Shown: positions 19,468 to 27,618, counted from the stretch's first letter. The stretch is DNA of 64,000 nt from Symbiodinium natans (GCA_905221605.1 CAJNDS010002674.1:62001-126000); one strand, 5' to 3'. Numbers and translations are program-made. Notes: generated by a model not told the origin, from the letters alone.

Positions 19468-20660
19468 ATGTCTTCCTTGATTGAGTCTGAGGCCCACTTC
19501 GTCCAGCGCGCCCGCGAGATCAAGTGCCCTGATGATGTGCTAGCCGAGCTTCGTGTTGGTGGGTTCACCAGCCTGGGACAACTGGCTTACGCTGTGGGTC
19601 AGCCTGGCCAGGTCATCCCTGAGTCAGCCTTCAATGCCTTCTGCGCAGCGACCACACCTGGAGCCAATGCGGCTGGCAAGGCATGCGTGCGCCGCCTTGT
19701 CTTTGAGGCGCAGACATTAGTTTTGGCTGACTTGCGCCTGCAAGTTTCTGATCCTGAAGGGGCCTCCAGGAAAATGCCGGAGGCAGAAAGGGACCGGCGT
19801 CTGCAGCACCTTAGGGGTCGGCTTCCGGGCGTGCTCATTGAGGGCGGCATGGAGCCCGGGAGATGTGTCTTGGAAGACTGTGTCAGACAGGAATCCGCCA
19901 ACCAGCTGAAGTACCTCAGCCCTGATCGGTGTGTATCAAGGACACACGAAGTCACCCACTCCAAAGGTGCGTCCCGCCAGCTAGAACTTGAAAGCTCCAA
20001 GCTGGTGATCAAGGAAACGGATGATGCCATGAGTATGCCAACTCATAGCGCGTTGCAAGTCCAGGAGGCCCTTCGTCGCCGGGCATTGCCTATGTGTTTG
20101 CTCAGTGCCTCACCTTCACTGCCTACGAGAAGTACATCTCCCGTCTGTTCAGCAACCTTCACAGGGAGCCCCCTCCGAGTTTTGCGCGTTGCTCTGTTGC
20201 ACAATTGGTGGAAGCCGATCGGCAAGTGTTCATCCGCATGATCGAACTGGGAGTTCAACCGCGCGCAGCCGCAGACGGAAGTTTCCCAATGGATGATGCG
20301 TTGATATCAGCACTTGAAAGCTACCACGTCTCCATGGCCTTGATGCCGCTTCCACAAAAGCAAGGCAATGGAAACAAAGAGCGCCGTGAGCTCAAGCGCA
20401 AGCTCGAGCCTGGGGACAAGAAGCTCAAGGGTAACCCCAAAGGCGGAGGCAAGGGCAAAGGCAAGTTTACCCTCGCCGCTCGTGTTCCCAAGGAGATTCT
20501 CCAGAAAGGTGGTGTGGCTAATGCTCCTACGGGTGAGCCCTTATGTTTCGATTACAATCTGCATGGGGACAAGTGCAAGTGTTCCGCCGCAACGTGCCCC
20601 CGCAAGCACCTGTGTTGCAAGTGTTTCCAGCCGCATCCCATCCGGGATCACAAGGAGTGA
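19468..20660 (+). pseudogene. E2 Gag-like protein (one frameshift)
   Basis: The ATG at 19,468 starts MSSLIESEAHFVQRAREIK. The first frame carries the N-terminal helical domain (LRVGGFTSLGQLAYAVGQPG) and CVRRLVFEAQTLVLADLRLQ. At about 20,083-20,085 one base appears to be missing. The following frame continues with IAYVFAQCLTFTAYEKYISR, FSNLHREPPPSF, a Lys/Gly-rich linker (NPKGGGKGKGKF), and the zinc finger CKCSAATCPRKHLCCKC. The equivalent place in E3 reads RRGLAYDLV, which shows the expected joint. The finger motif and basic linker imply RNA binding and packaging. The frameshift suggests this copy is not autonomous, unless it is a sequencing or assembly error. Confidence 0.75.
20658..20660 (+). 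other. UGA between E2 Gag and Pol, same frame
   Basis: The Gag zinc finger ends HPIRDHKE and is followed by TGA CAG. The same frame is then open for 666 codons through the dioxygenase and methyltransferase domains, with no ATG until about 20,988. Read-through of this UGA would make a Gag-Pol fusion. E1 and E3 have UGA at the same place. Confidence 0.6.
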
Positions 20661-22658
20661 CAGTCAGTTCTTGAGGCGGGGCTTGTTGCCTCGACGTCGG
20701 AAGAGCCCGTGTCGACAGCAGTTCCGCCAAATGAGGAAACTGGACCTGAGGCTCCCGCTGTGGTCAGTCAATCTGTGCACCTTGTTACGGATGAGCCCCC
20801 AGTTTCCTTTTCTCCCAAGCCAAGCTCCCAGCTGAATTCGTGTGCTTCTTTCAATGACCCTGAAGAACTTGCTGAGCAACTTCTGCAGGGCAAGCTCATT
20901 GATCCTCACTCTGTGCTCTCCCTGTGGGAGCTTCTTCCGCACGAGGCCCCCCACAAAGCGGCGTCTGGCAGCTCTTTCTTCACTGGTATGTACCGTAGAG
21001 GGGGTGTGCTGGGCCTTCGGGCCAATGTTTCTCGCTTCCCGAAAGTCACACAGGTCCTATGTGCGTTCGTTCGGCAACGCCGGCCGTCCGCGGTGTTCAC
21101 TTCGCTTGCCATATTTTGTGACATTCCCACTGAGCCTCATCGTGATTCCCACAACGGGCCGTCGCCCAATCTTGTGTTCAGGCTCTCAGATTTCTCTGGG
21201 GGCGGTGTATGGTGTGAAGGCCCCGGGCAAGACGTTCGCCCTGTTCAAGGTTCGCCGGTTCAGGGACGTGTGCTCGAGTTCGCTGATGGCTGTCTTGAGC
21301 TGCCTGCTAAGGACCACTGGCATATGACTGAACCCTGGCAAGGCCGTCGCGTGGTTCTGGTGGCATATGCGCTGCCTCATCTGCCCTCAGTCAAGCTTGA
21401 GGTCCCCCAAGCCCTCCTTGAGCTTGGCTTCCCGTTGCCACCGGACTTCCTTCCAGCACTGTCGGACGTTCCTCCACCCAGCGATGCAGCTCCGAAGCCC
21501 ATGCAGGCGCCCGCTCTGTCTGCCAGTGAGGCGTCCTCCCGGCCACCGTTCATTATTGAAGTCTTTTCCGGCATGTCCAGACTCTCAGCTTGCCTCAAGC
21601 AACTTGGGTTTGACGCCGTCGCTGTCGATCATAAGCGCGTGCCTGGCGCCGCCTGTCATGTTCATCTTGTCGACTTGTGCACGACAGAAGGCGTTGAGTT
21701 GGTTCGACGTTGGCTGGCAATGCCCAACTGTGTGGGCATTTGGTTCGCCCCACCGTGCGGGACTGCCAGCCGAGCAAGAGAGATTAAAGGGGTTCCGGGG
21801 CCCCCTCCTCTCCGATCGGACAAGTTTCCGAACGGGTTGCCGCAGCTGGACGGACAGGCCCTTCTCCGGGTCACCTTGGCGAACCAGCTTTATGACTGTG
21901 TGTCCGACCTAGCCCTTGAGGCTGCTTCCCGTGCCCTTGTCATAGGTGTAGAGAACCCCAGGCAGAGTCTCTACTGGCGCACTTCCATGTTTGCACGTGT
22001 CGCACACCTCTTTCAGTTCACTGCTTTCCAAAGCTGCGCATATGGCAGCCGTCGTCCCAAGTGGACGGCCATTGCGTATACCCGGGGTGCGTTTGACAGC
22101 ATCTGCAAGTCCTGCCCTGGGCAGTCCTGCGCCCAACGTCACTTGCCGTGGGGGGTGGCGCCGGCAGCGCCTAACGGATTTTCTACTTCGTTGGAGGCTG
22201 CGTACCCACTGCCATTGGCCCGTGCTCTCGCCCAGGCGTTCTTTCAGGCTTGCCCGCCCAGGCCGCTCTCGCCTTCCGGACTCCAACTGTCTCTTGTCCG
22301 TGGCCAGGTCGGAAGTCAGCCGAAGGCTTCTGTGACGGGGCCCCGGGACCCGAGCATGCTCGCATTTTGCGAGTACGGATCCCCCCTCATGTTTCATGTC
22401 CCGTGCCCCTGCGTGCCCGCCTTAAGGACCCATGGTCACTGCCACACGTGGCCGTCTGCCCTGAGCGCTCGGTGCCGGCCGAGGCCCAATTGCTGCAGAT
22501 TGTCCCGGTTAAGCAGGGGAGCTCGAGTGGTGGTGGTTCAGGGGGCAAGGGCTGTAGTGTTGGTTCGGAGCTCTGGAACGAGCTTGTTTGGGGTATCCCA
22601 TTTTTTTCGGAACAGTTTGTCCGCGAGGCAGTTAAAGCTGGCCATCCCAGAACCCTAG
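20661..22658 (+). CDS. E2 dioxygenase-like plus C5-methyltransferase-like polyprotein
   Basis: 666 codons in the Gag frame. Residues 1-100 are a linker. Residues of about 105-245 look like a 2-oxoglutarate/Fe(II) dioxygenase: PHRDSHN (21,135-21,155) gives the H-x-D iron ligands plus the Asn three residues later that marks TET/JBP-type enzymes, and HMTEPWQGRR (21,321-21,350) gives the distal His and the Arg that would hold 2-oxoglutarate. Residues of about 295-525 are a C5-methyltransferase-like domain: IEVFSGMSRLSACL, FAPPCGTASRARE (Cys at the nucleophile position) and VGVENPRQSLYW. The C-terminus overlaps the RT frame by about 400 bp. Together the domains could write and oxidise base modifications on the element's DNA; this is inference from motifs. 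Confidence 0.7.
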   Translation, partial: QSVLEAGLVASTSEEPVSTAVPPNEETGPEAPAVVSQSVHLVTDEPPVSFSPKPSSQLNSCASFNDPEELAEQLLQGKLIDPHSVLSLWELLPHEAPHKAASGSSFFTGMYRRGGVLGLRANVSRFPKVTQVLCAFVRQRRPSAVFTSLAIFCDIPTEPHRDSHNGPSPNLVFRLSDFSGGGVWCEGPGQDVRPVQGSPVQGRVLEFADGCLELPAKDHWHMTEPWQGRRVVLVAYALPHLPSVKLEVPQALLELGFPLPPDFLPALSDVPPPSDAAPKPMQAPALSASEASSRPPFIIEVFSGMSRLSACLKQLGFDAVAVDHKRVPGAACHVHLVDLCTTEGVELVRRWLAMPNCVGIWFAPPCGTASRAREIKGVPGPPPLRSDKFPNGLPQLDGQALLRVTLANQLYDCVSDLALEAASRALVIGVENPRQSLYWRTSMFARVAHLFQFTAFQSCAYGSRRPKWTAIAYTRGAFDSICKSCPGQSCAQRHLPWGVAPAAPNGFSTSLEAAYPLPLARALAQAFFQACPPRPLSPSGLQLSLVRGQVGSQPKASVTGPRDPSMLAFCEYGSPLMFHVPCPCVPALRTHGHCHTWPSALSARCRPRPNCCRLSRLSRGARVVVVQGARAVVLVRSSGTSLFGVSHFFRNSLSARQLKLAIPEP

Positions 22659-24571
22659 AGGTCGCCCTACCGCAGGTGATCAAAGATGCTGTGTGCACCC
22701 ATGCCTCGATGACAGAGTCGGAGCTGTGCGGGTTGAGAGCGCGCCAGTTTGCAAAGTGGCTCAAGCTTGCACAGGACCTCAGAAGTGAAGAAGATGCGCT
22801 GAAGGCCTCTATGCACAAACAGGTCGCGACGATCCTTAAGCCCAAACGTCTCCTCTTGTGGAAGGCAATGATGATTGAGGCTTCCTACGACGATGTTGCC
22901 ATATTCGACGAAGTGATCTCAGGTACCAACCTGGGAGGCCCGGTGCCTGATACAGGTGTGTTTGCCCCGAAGTTCAAGCCGGCGTCAGTCACGGTTGACC
23001 AACTCAAAAGAGATGCACCCACCTCTAGGGCGGCCCTGTTGTCCACCATCAAGTCCCAGGGAGAATCCCTGGATCGCGAGGTCCAAACGAAAACCCTCGA
23101 GGAACGCGATAGGGGCTGGTTGTCAGGTCCCATCGAAGTGGACCAGCTGCCACCTGATGCCATTGTGTCTCGACGGTTCGGGATCGAGCAGGATGGGAAA
23201 ATCAGGTTGATTGACGACTTCTCAGGGTCAGGAGTCAATAGCTCCGTAGAGACATTGGAGACTGTGCGCCCTCAGACCGTCGACGTCATCGCAGGTGTGT
23301 GCCTGTCTTTGATGCGAGCGCAGCCAGGTTGTAGTCTCAAGGGAAGGCTCTATGACCTGGTCAGTGCGTACAGGCAGCTGGCTCTGGACCCTGCAGGGGC
23401 CTGGGCCTCGTACATTGGGCTGTGGGATCCTGACCTGGAGAGGGTAGTAGTGTTCCAGCTACATGCCCTCCCTTTCGGGGCAGTCAAGTCGGTGTCGACT
23501 TTTCTGAGAACCGTTAACTCGGTATGGCATCTTGGCGCGTTCTTCTTCGCCCTCTGCTGGTCCCACTACTTCGACGACTTCGTGTCTATTGCTAGAGGCT
23601 CACAGGTAGCCAATGTGCACCAAACAATCACCTTGCTCTTCGCCCTGTTGGGTTGGGACCTGGCCCAAGGCGGAAAGAAGGATGTGCCGTTTGCTGAAGC
23701 CTTTTGTGCTTTAGGGGTTGACATAGTGCTGTCGAGCGCCCACTTGGGTCGTGTGACCATTTGCAATACAGAAAAGAGAGTCCAGCTCCTCGTTGAGACC
23801 ATGAAGCAGGCCCAGAAAGACCGGCGTATGAGTGTGCCTCAAGCACTCAAGCTAAGAGGTAAGCTCCAGTTTGCGAGTGGACAGCTGTTTGGACGTCAGA
23901 GTAAGTTCTGCTTGCAGCAGCTTTCGGAGTATGCTCATGGTGGTGCCCCTCCTGATCTGCCGGCCGAGTGCATCGACACTTTCACCTCGCTAGTCGACAT
24001 GTTGGACAATGGCCGTCCTCGGCTAGTCCAGGTCAACAAACAGCAAACCTGGTATGTCTTCACTGATGCATCCTACTCGAAGGATGACCCCGTATTGCCC
24101 TGTGGAGTGGGCGGCCTCCTGTTTGATGATAAGGGCGTGTTGGTTGCCGGTTTCTCTCACGCCCTTAGCAGTGATGTCCGGAAGCTCCTAGGTGAGATTA
24201 ACAAAGACACAATTATAATGGAGGCCGAGTTTGTTGCGGTGCTGCTTGCGTTCCGCCTTTGGGGCAAAAGGGTCGCGCACTCACCTGTTGTGGCTTTCAT
24301 CGACAACAATGCTGTTAGGGACATTTTGATTTCGTGTCGGGGCAGGTCCCCAACTGTGAAAAACCTGCTTAAAATGTTTGTGAGCTTAGAGGTGGGGTGT
24401 GAGTTCATCCCTTGGTTCTCGCGCGTCCCTTCCCCTTCAAACTGCGCAGATCACCCGTCAAGGCTGGTGTCCAAGCACCTGCTGTGGGGTGGCATCAGTG
24501 TCCCGTGTTCCGACGTGTCGGAGCACCTGGATGCCATATGCTTTGGACTGTCGGCTAATAAGGGGGCTTGA
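22250..24571 (+). CDS. E2 reverse transcriptase-RNase H
   Basis: 773 codons in the -1 frame relative to the methyltransferase, overlapping it at 22,250-22,658. There is no ATG before about 22,708, so it is probably entered by frameshifting. A conserved linker (FVREAVKAGHPRTLEV) precedes the RT. RT blocks are IRLIDDFSGSGVN, LYDLVSAYRQLAL, LPFGAVKSVSTFLR and the catalytic HYFDDF (23,564-23,581). The thumb has LRGKLQFASGQLFGR. RNase H has FTDASYSKDD, EAEFVAVLLAF, FIDNNAVRD and VPSPSNCADHPSRL, so the D-E-D acid set is present. The stop TGA lies inside the B1 repeat. It copies the element RNA into DNA. It appears intact. Confidence 0.88.
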   Translation: MPAQAALAFRTPTVSCPWPGRKSAEGFCDGAPGPEHARILRVRIPPHVSCPVPLRARLKDPWSLPHVAVCPERSVPAEAQLLQIVPVKQGSSSGGGSGGKGCSVGSELWNELVWGIPFFSEQFVREAVKAGHPRTLEVALPQVIKDAVCTHASMTESELCGLRARQFAKWLKLAQDLRSEEDALKASMHKQVATILKPKRLLLWKAMMIEASYDDVAIFDEVISGTNLGGPVPDTGVFAPKFKPASVTVDQLKRDAPTSRAALLSTIKSQGESLDREVQTKTLEERDRGWLSGPIEVDQLPPDAIVSRRFGIEQDGKIRLIDDFSGSGVNSSVETLETVRPQTVDVIAGVCLSLMRAQPGCSLKGRLYDLVSAYRQLALDPAGAWASYIGLWDPDLERVVVFQLHALPFGAVKSVSTFLRTVNSVWHLGAFFFALCWSHYFDDFVSIARGSQVANVHQTITLLFALLGWDLAQGGKKDVPFAEAFCALGVDIVLSSAHLGRVTICNTEKRVQLLVETMKQAQKDRRMSVPQALKLRGKLQFASGQLFGRQSKFCLQQLSEYAHGGAPPDLPAECIDTFTSLVDMLDNGRPRLVQVNKQQTWYVFTDASYSKDDPVLPCGVGGLLFDDKGVLVAGFSHALSSDVRKLLGEINKDTIIMEAEFVAVLLAFRLWGKRVAHSPVVAFIDNNAVRDILISCRGRSPTVKNLLKMFVSLEVGCEFIPWFSRVPSPSNCADHPSRLVSKHLLWGGISVPCSDVSEHLDAICFGLSANKGA

Positions 24572-24768
24572 GGTTCGCAAGTGTATGGTGAGACGCATGT
24601 GCAATGTATGTGCACCGCACTGTGTGCACCGGCACATGATAGGATGCGATCTTTGATTCGCCCACTGATGAAAAGGTGAAGGACATGCAGTGCTTGCTTG
24701 TGTCTTGTGGTTCTCCTTGTTTGGGCTATTGGCTTTTGGGTTCAAACCCAATTTGGTGCAAGCGATAA
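24560..24768 (+). repeat. E2 repeat B1
   Basis: 209 bp, starting AAGGGGGCTTGAGGTTCGCA and ending GCAAGCGATAA; the second copy is 25,083-25,291. It contains the last codons of the RT and, near its end, the short inverted repeat TTGGGTTCAAACCCAA. Confidence 0.95.
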
Positions 24769-24968
24769 GCTTACTGTTCGCGAGCGAATGGTGTTTTATC
24801 GATTGCTACCAAAATGTCTCTAAGAAAAACGGTGTGCCGTTTTGTCTTGGTTTGAAGCCCAAAAGTTTCTGGTGCTTTCATGCTTGGTACTGCCAACGAC
24901 AATTTGCAATGCGTTTAATGGAAGATGTGTGTGCAGCACTGGCTCCACAGCTCAGTGCGAAAATTTTG
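24769..24968 (+). repeat. E2 repeat A2
   Basis: 200 bp, a copy of A1, directly abutting B1. The B1/A2 junction (GCGATAA next to GCTTACTG) should reproduce the joined ends of the circular intermediate. Confidence 0.95.
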
Positions 24969-25082
24969 ACCCGCCCAGCCCACCCAGGGCATCACAATAG
25001 CAGGGCCCGCTGATGCGGCTGCAACTCCCTGCGTGCCACCGGCACCCCCATTAGTGTTGCATGTACAGCTACCTCGCCCTTG
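24969..25082 (+). other. Unique spacer between E2 A2 and B2
   Basis: 114 bp starting with the C-rich ACCCGCCCAGCCCACCCA. The same kind of C-rich start follows A2 in E1 (27,532) and the presumed A2 of E3. Confidence 0.7.
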
Positions 25083-25291
25083 AAGGGGGCTTGAGGTTCG
25101 CAAGTGTATGGTGAGACGCATGTGCAATGTATGTGCACCGCACTGTGTGCACCGGCACATGATAGGATGCGATCTTTGATTCGCCCACTGATGAAAAGGT
25201 GAAGGACATGCAGTGCTTGCTTGTGTCTTGTGGTTCTCCTTGTTTGGGCTATTGGCTTTTGGGTTCAAACCCAATTTGGTGCAAGCGATAA
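25083..25291 (+). repeat. E2 repeat B2 (right end)
   Basis: 209 bp, a copy of B1. The next base (25,292) is E1 sequence and completes the interrupted isoleucine codon of the E1 RT. Confidence 0.95.
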
Positions 25292-27134
25292 TCCGTTGTC
25301 CAATGTTTTCCTGCCACAAGGAGGGGGCCATCCTTTCGAGCAATCACTTGGCATTTGTCATGGCAATTGGTCCAGCGCTGAAGCGGATCTTCCAACCCTG
25401 CATGCCTTAGTAGAAGAGGAGATCGCCAATGGGTGGTTCTTGGAGCTAGATTCTTTGGAAGCGGCTCAAGAGCGTTTTGGCGACAAGCTGGCCATTGGAA
25501 AGATGTCTATCGTCAAAGCTGAAGGCAAAAAGCCGCGTCTTGTGGTTGATTCCACTGTCTGGGGCACTAACCCGTCTTGCTCGATCCCCGAGACGTACAC
25601 ACTCCCGGGCATTGACGATGTTAGGGATTCTTTCCCTTTGCGGTGTCACTCTGGCCTCTGCGCGGGGTTCGCTTTTGACATCAAGTCAGCTCACAAAACG
25701 GTTCGAGTTCGCGACTCGGATCAGGGGCTTCTCGGGGTCTCCCTCCCGAAGATTCAAGGTCCTGGCCGTCGTTGGCTTTTTTACCGCGGTTGTCCCTTTG
25801 GAGCGAACTTCTCGGCCCTCTGGTTCCAGCGACTTGGAAGCTTTTTCCTTCGCACTTTACACCTTTGGACCTGGCTCCGACACGCCCTGCTGGGCTACGT
25901 GGACGATTTTATCCTGTTTCAGGACCAGGAGGTCATTGGCCTTACAGCGTGCATGACACTGGCTTTTTGTGCTCTGTTCAACATACCCCTGTCCAATGCC
26001 AAGTTACAGCTTGGCAGCTGTGTCCACTGGATAGGCTGGCATTTTTCTTTCGGCTCTGGCACTTTCTCTATTCCGGTTGAGAAAGTCCAGAAGTTAAAGC
26101 GCCTGTTGCAGGAAGCCTTACAGGGTCGCCATGTCTCGAAACGGACCCTGGACAAGGTCACCGGGTTGCTGCAGTGGTTTTGCAAGCTGTACAAGCATTT
26201 TAAGCCCTGGTTGCAGACCCTGTACACTGATGCGAACCGTCCATTGGCCACCAACTACAGCATTGATCCTGGCGATTGGCCCGGCTTGGCCATTTGCGTT
26301 AACGAGGGGCTTGTCTTCACCTCCACACCGCCGGGCACGAGCATTCCGACAGGCGCTAAGCTCATTGAAGCCAGGCACTTGGCCCTGCAGTCTAAGAAAG
26401 ACCTTGCCAAAATTCCCACCTCGAAACGCATTTGGATGAGAGTGACGGACCCCTCCACCACTCGCCGCAAGCTTTCAGTTTCCAGCCGTGAGAGCCTTCA
26501 GTTCTGGCTTAAGTGGTGCGAGGTTCCACCCCTTTTCTTTCCTTTGCAGAAACCTGCGGACGTTCCCATTGTCTGCGCCGCCGCCGACGCTCGCGCGGAT
26601 GGGGACCTTGTCGGGATAGGGGGTTTTATCGAATGGCCTTCACGCCAAATTTCGTGGTTCAGCCAGTCATGGCGTGTCCCAGACCTTTCTTCACTGGGTG
26701 TGCCTTTGCAGGTGCCAGCTCACCAGGACATCACATGTTACGAGACATTGGCACAGCTTGGCCTCATTCTTTGTCTCCATTCCGTGGTGCCCTTGGCACG
26801 CTGGACAGTCCGTCTCCGCACTTTGTCCGACAACACAGGCGCAGAGGCAGGCATCAATAAGCTCTACAGCTCGGCCTTTCCTTTGTCAGTGTTTCTGAAA
26901 CGCTTGTCCATGTTGGCGTGCATGACTGGCATTGAGCTCGACGTCTTCCACATACCCGGCGAAAAGAATGACGATGCAGATTTGCTCTCCCGCTGGAGTG
27001 ATGAGTCCCAGCCCTTGCCTGCCAAGTTCCTTCCGGACTTTCGTGTGGACTGCAGCCTTGCACGCATCTGGCACTTTCGTTCCGATGTGCGCCTTTGGCC
27101 TCCAGATGCAAAGCTCAAATGGCAGCCGCCATAA
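25292..27134 (+). pseudogene. E1 pol, part 2 (RT-RNase H)
   Basis: Continues in frame from 16,192. RT blocks: IGKMSIVKAEGKKPRLVVD, FAFDIKSAHKTVRV (catalytic Asp), RGCPFGANFSALWF, and GYVDDFILF with the YVDD box at 25,896-25,907. The thumb includes WIGWHFSFGSGTFSIP. RNase H blocks: VCAAADARADGD, CYETLAQLGLILC, SDNTGAEAG and HIPGEKNDDADLLSRW. Without E2 the RT-RNase H would be open through to TAA at 27,132. The only visible lesion in this half is the E2 insertion, so E1 may have been active shortly before it was hit, apart from the lesions further upstream. Confidence 0.88.
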
Positions 27135-27372
27135 TCACTTTCCTGAGCTCTCATGTGAGAGCCTGGCATAGTCTGCGCTCACTTAGAAATTGGGTGGGTG
27201 GGCCCGGCGAGCTTTGACTTTGCCAGTTTGAAAGTTGGTCTTTTGCGCTTCAGACTTAGTACGCATCATCTGCTTTGCATTCTGCTTTGAACTCTGAGCG
27301 GCATTTCCGGCAAAGTCAAAAAGTGGAGAGAGCTCGTGGTACAGTGCTCGTTTTGGCTTAGGATTTCCTGTA
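27135..27372 (+). other. E1 3' untranslated region
   Basis: No gene. It contains GGGTGGGTGGGCCC at 27,191 and repeated GACTTTG/TTGACTTT words. It separates the RNase H stop from B1, whereas in E2 the stop codon is inside B1. Confidence 0.5.
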
Positions 27373-27416
27373 GGCTTTTGTTAGCTTTGGTAGTGTGGCT
27401 TGAACTTGCAGCGAAC
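27373..27416 (+). repeat. E1 repeat B1
   Basis: 44 bp, starting GGCTTTTGTTAGCTTTGG and ending CAGCGAAC; identical to 27,575-27,618 and immediately followed by A2. Confidence 0.9.
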
Positions 27417-27531
27417 GGGTCATGTGTTTACTCATAGCTGTTTGCTGTTTGAGAAAGATCACCGTACTTTGTCGTTTTTTGGTTCAAGCCACACACCAAA
27501 TCAATGCAATGCTGGCTAGCTTTACTTTTGA
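27417..27531 (+). repeat. E1 repeat A2
   Basis: 115 bp, the near-identical partner of 10,180-10,290. It is followed by the C-rich ACCCACCCACCACTCCC spacer. Confidence 0.9.
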
Positions 27532-27574
27532 CCCACCCACCACTCCCTCTTTGAAGGCACGTTCCTTCTTTGTT

Positions 27575-27618
27575 GGCTTTTGTTAGCTTTGGTAGTGTGG
27601 CTTGAACTTGCAGCGAAC
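27575..27618 (+). repeat. E1 repeat B2 (right end)
   Basis: 44 bp, a copy of B1. The following bases (TGAAGAATGC) are E4 sequence. Confidence 0.9.

Larger units (their letters stand above)
16193..25291 (+). mobile_element. E2: YR retrotransposon nested in E1 RT
   Basis: 9,099 bp bounded by A1 (16,193-16,392) and B2 (25,083-25,291), with B1 (24,560-24,768) and A2 (24,769-24,968) inside the right end. The two A copies are both 200 bp and the two B copies both 209 bp, and they look essentially identical, so the insertion is young. Precise removal restores the E1 frame. Genes run in plus order: a 103-codon ORF, tyrosine recombinase, Gag, dioxygenase-methyltransferase and RT/RNase H. One frameshift is visible in Gag; otherwise the coding parts look intact. 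Confidence 0.92.
10180..27618 (+). mobile_element. E1: YR retrotransposon, host of the E2 insertion
   Basis: It is bounded by split direct repeats: A1 at 10,180-10,290, B1 at 27,373-27,416, A2 at 27,417-27,531 and B2 at 27,575-27,618. B1 and A2 abut with no gap. Inside are genes for a tyrosine recombinase, Gag, a methyltransferase-like domain and RT/RNase H, all on the plus strand. E2 (9,099 bp) interrupts the RT, so the element itself is about 8.3 kb. In-frame stops after Gag and a frameshift in the methyltransferase add to the damage. No target-site duplication is visible, as expected for recombinase-mediated integration from a circle. Confidence 0.85.

Noticed and set aside
24740-24768. 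GGGTTCAAACCC as a tRNA T-arm or Pol III B box
   Set aside because: No acceptor stem, D-arm or anticodon arm fits around it; it is better explained as a short inverted repeat in B1.
16193-25291. LTR retrotransposon interpretation of the terminal repeats
   Set aside because: The repeats are split (A1...B1A2...B2), there is no target duplication, no protease or DDE integrase is seen, and a tyrosine recombinase is present.
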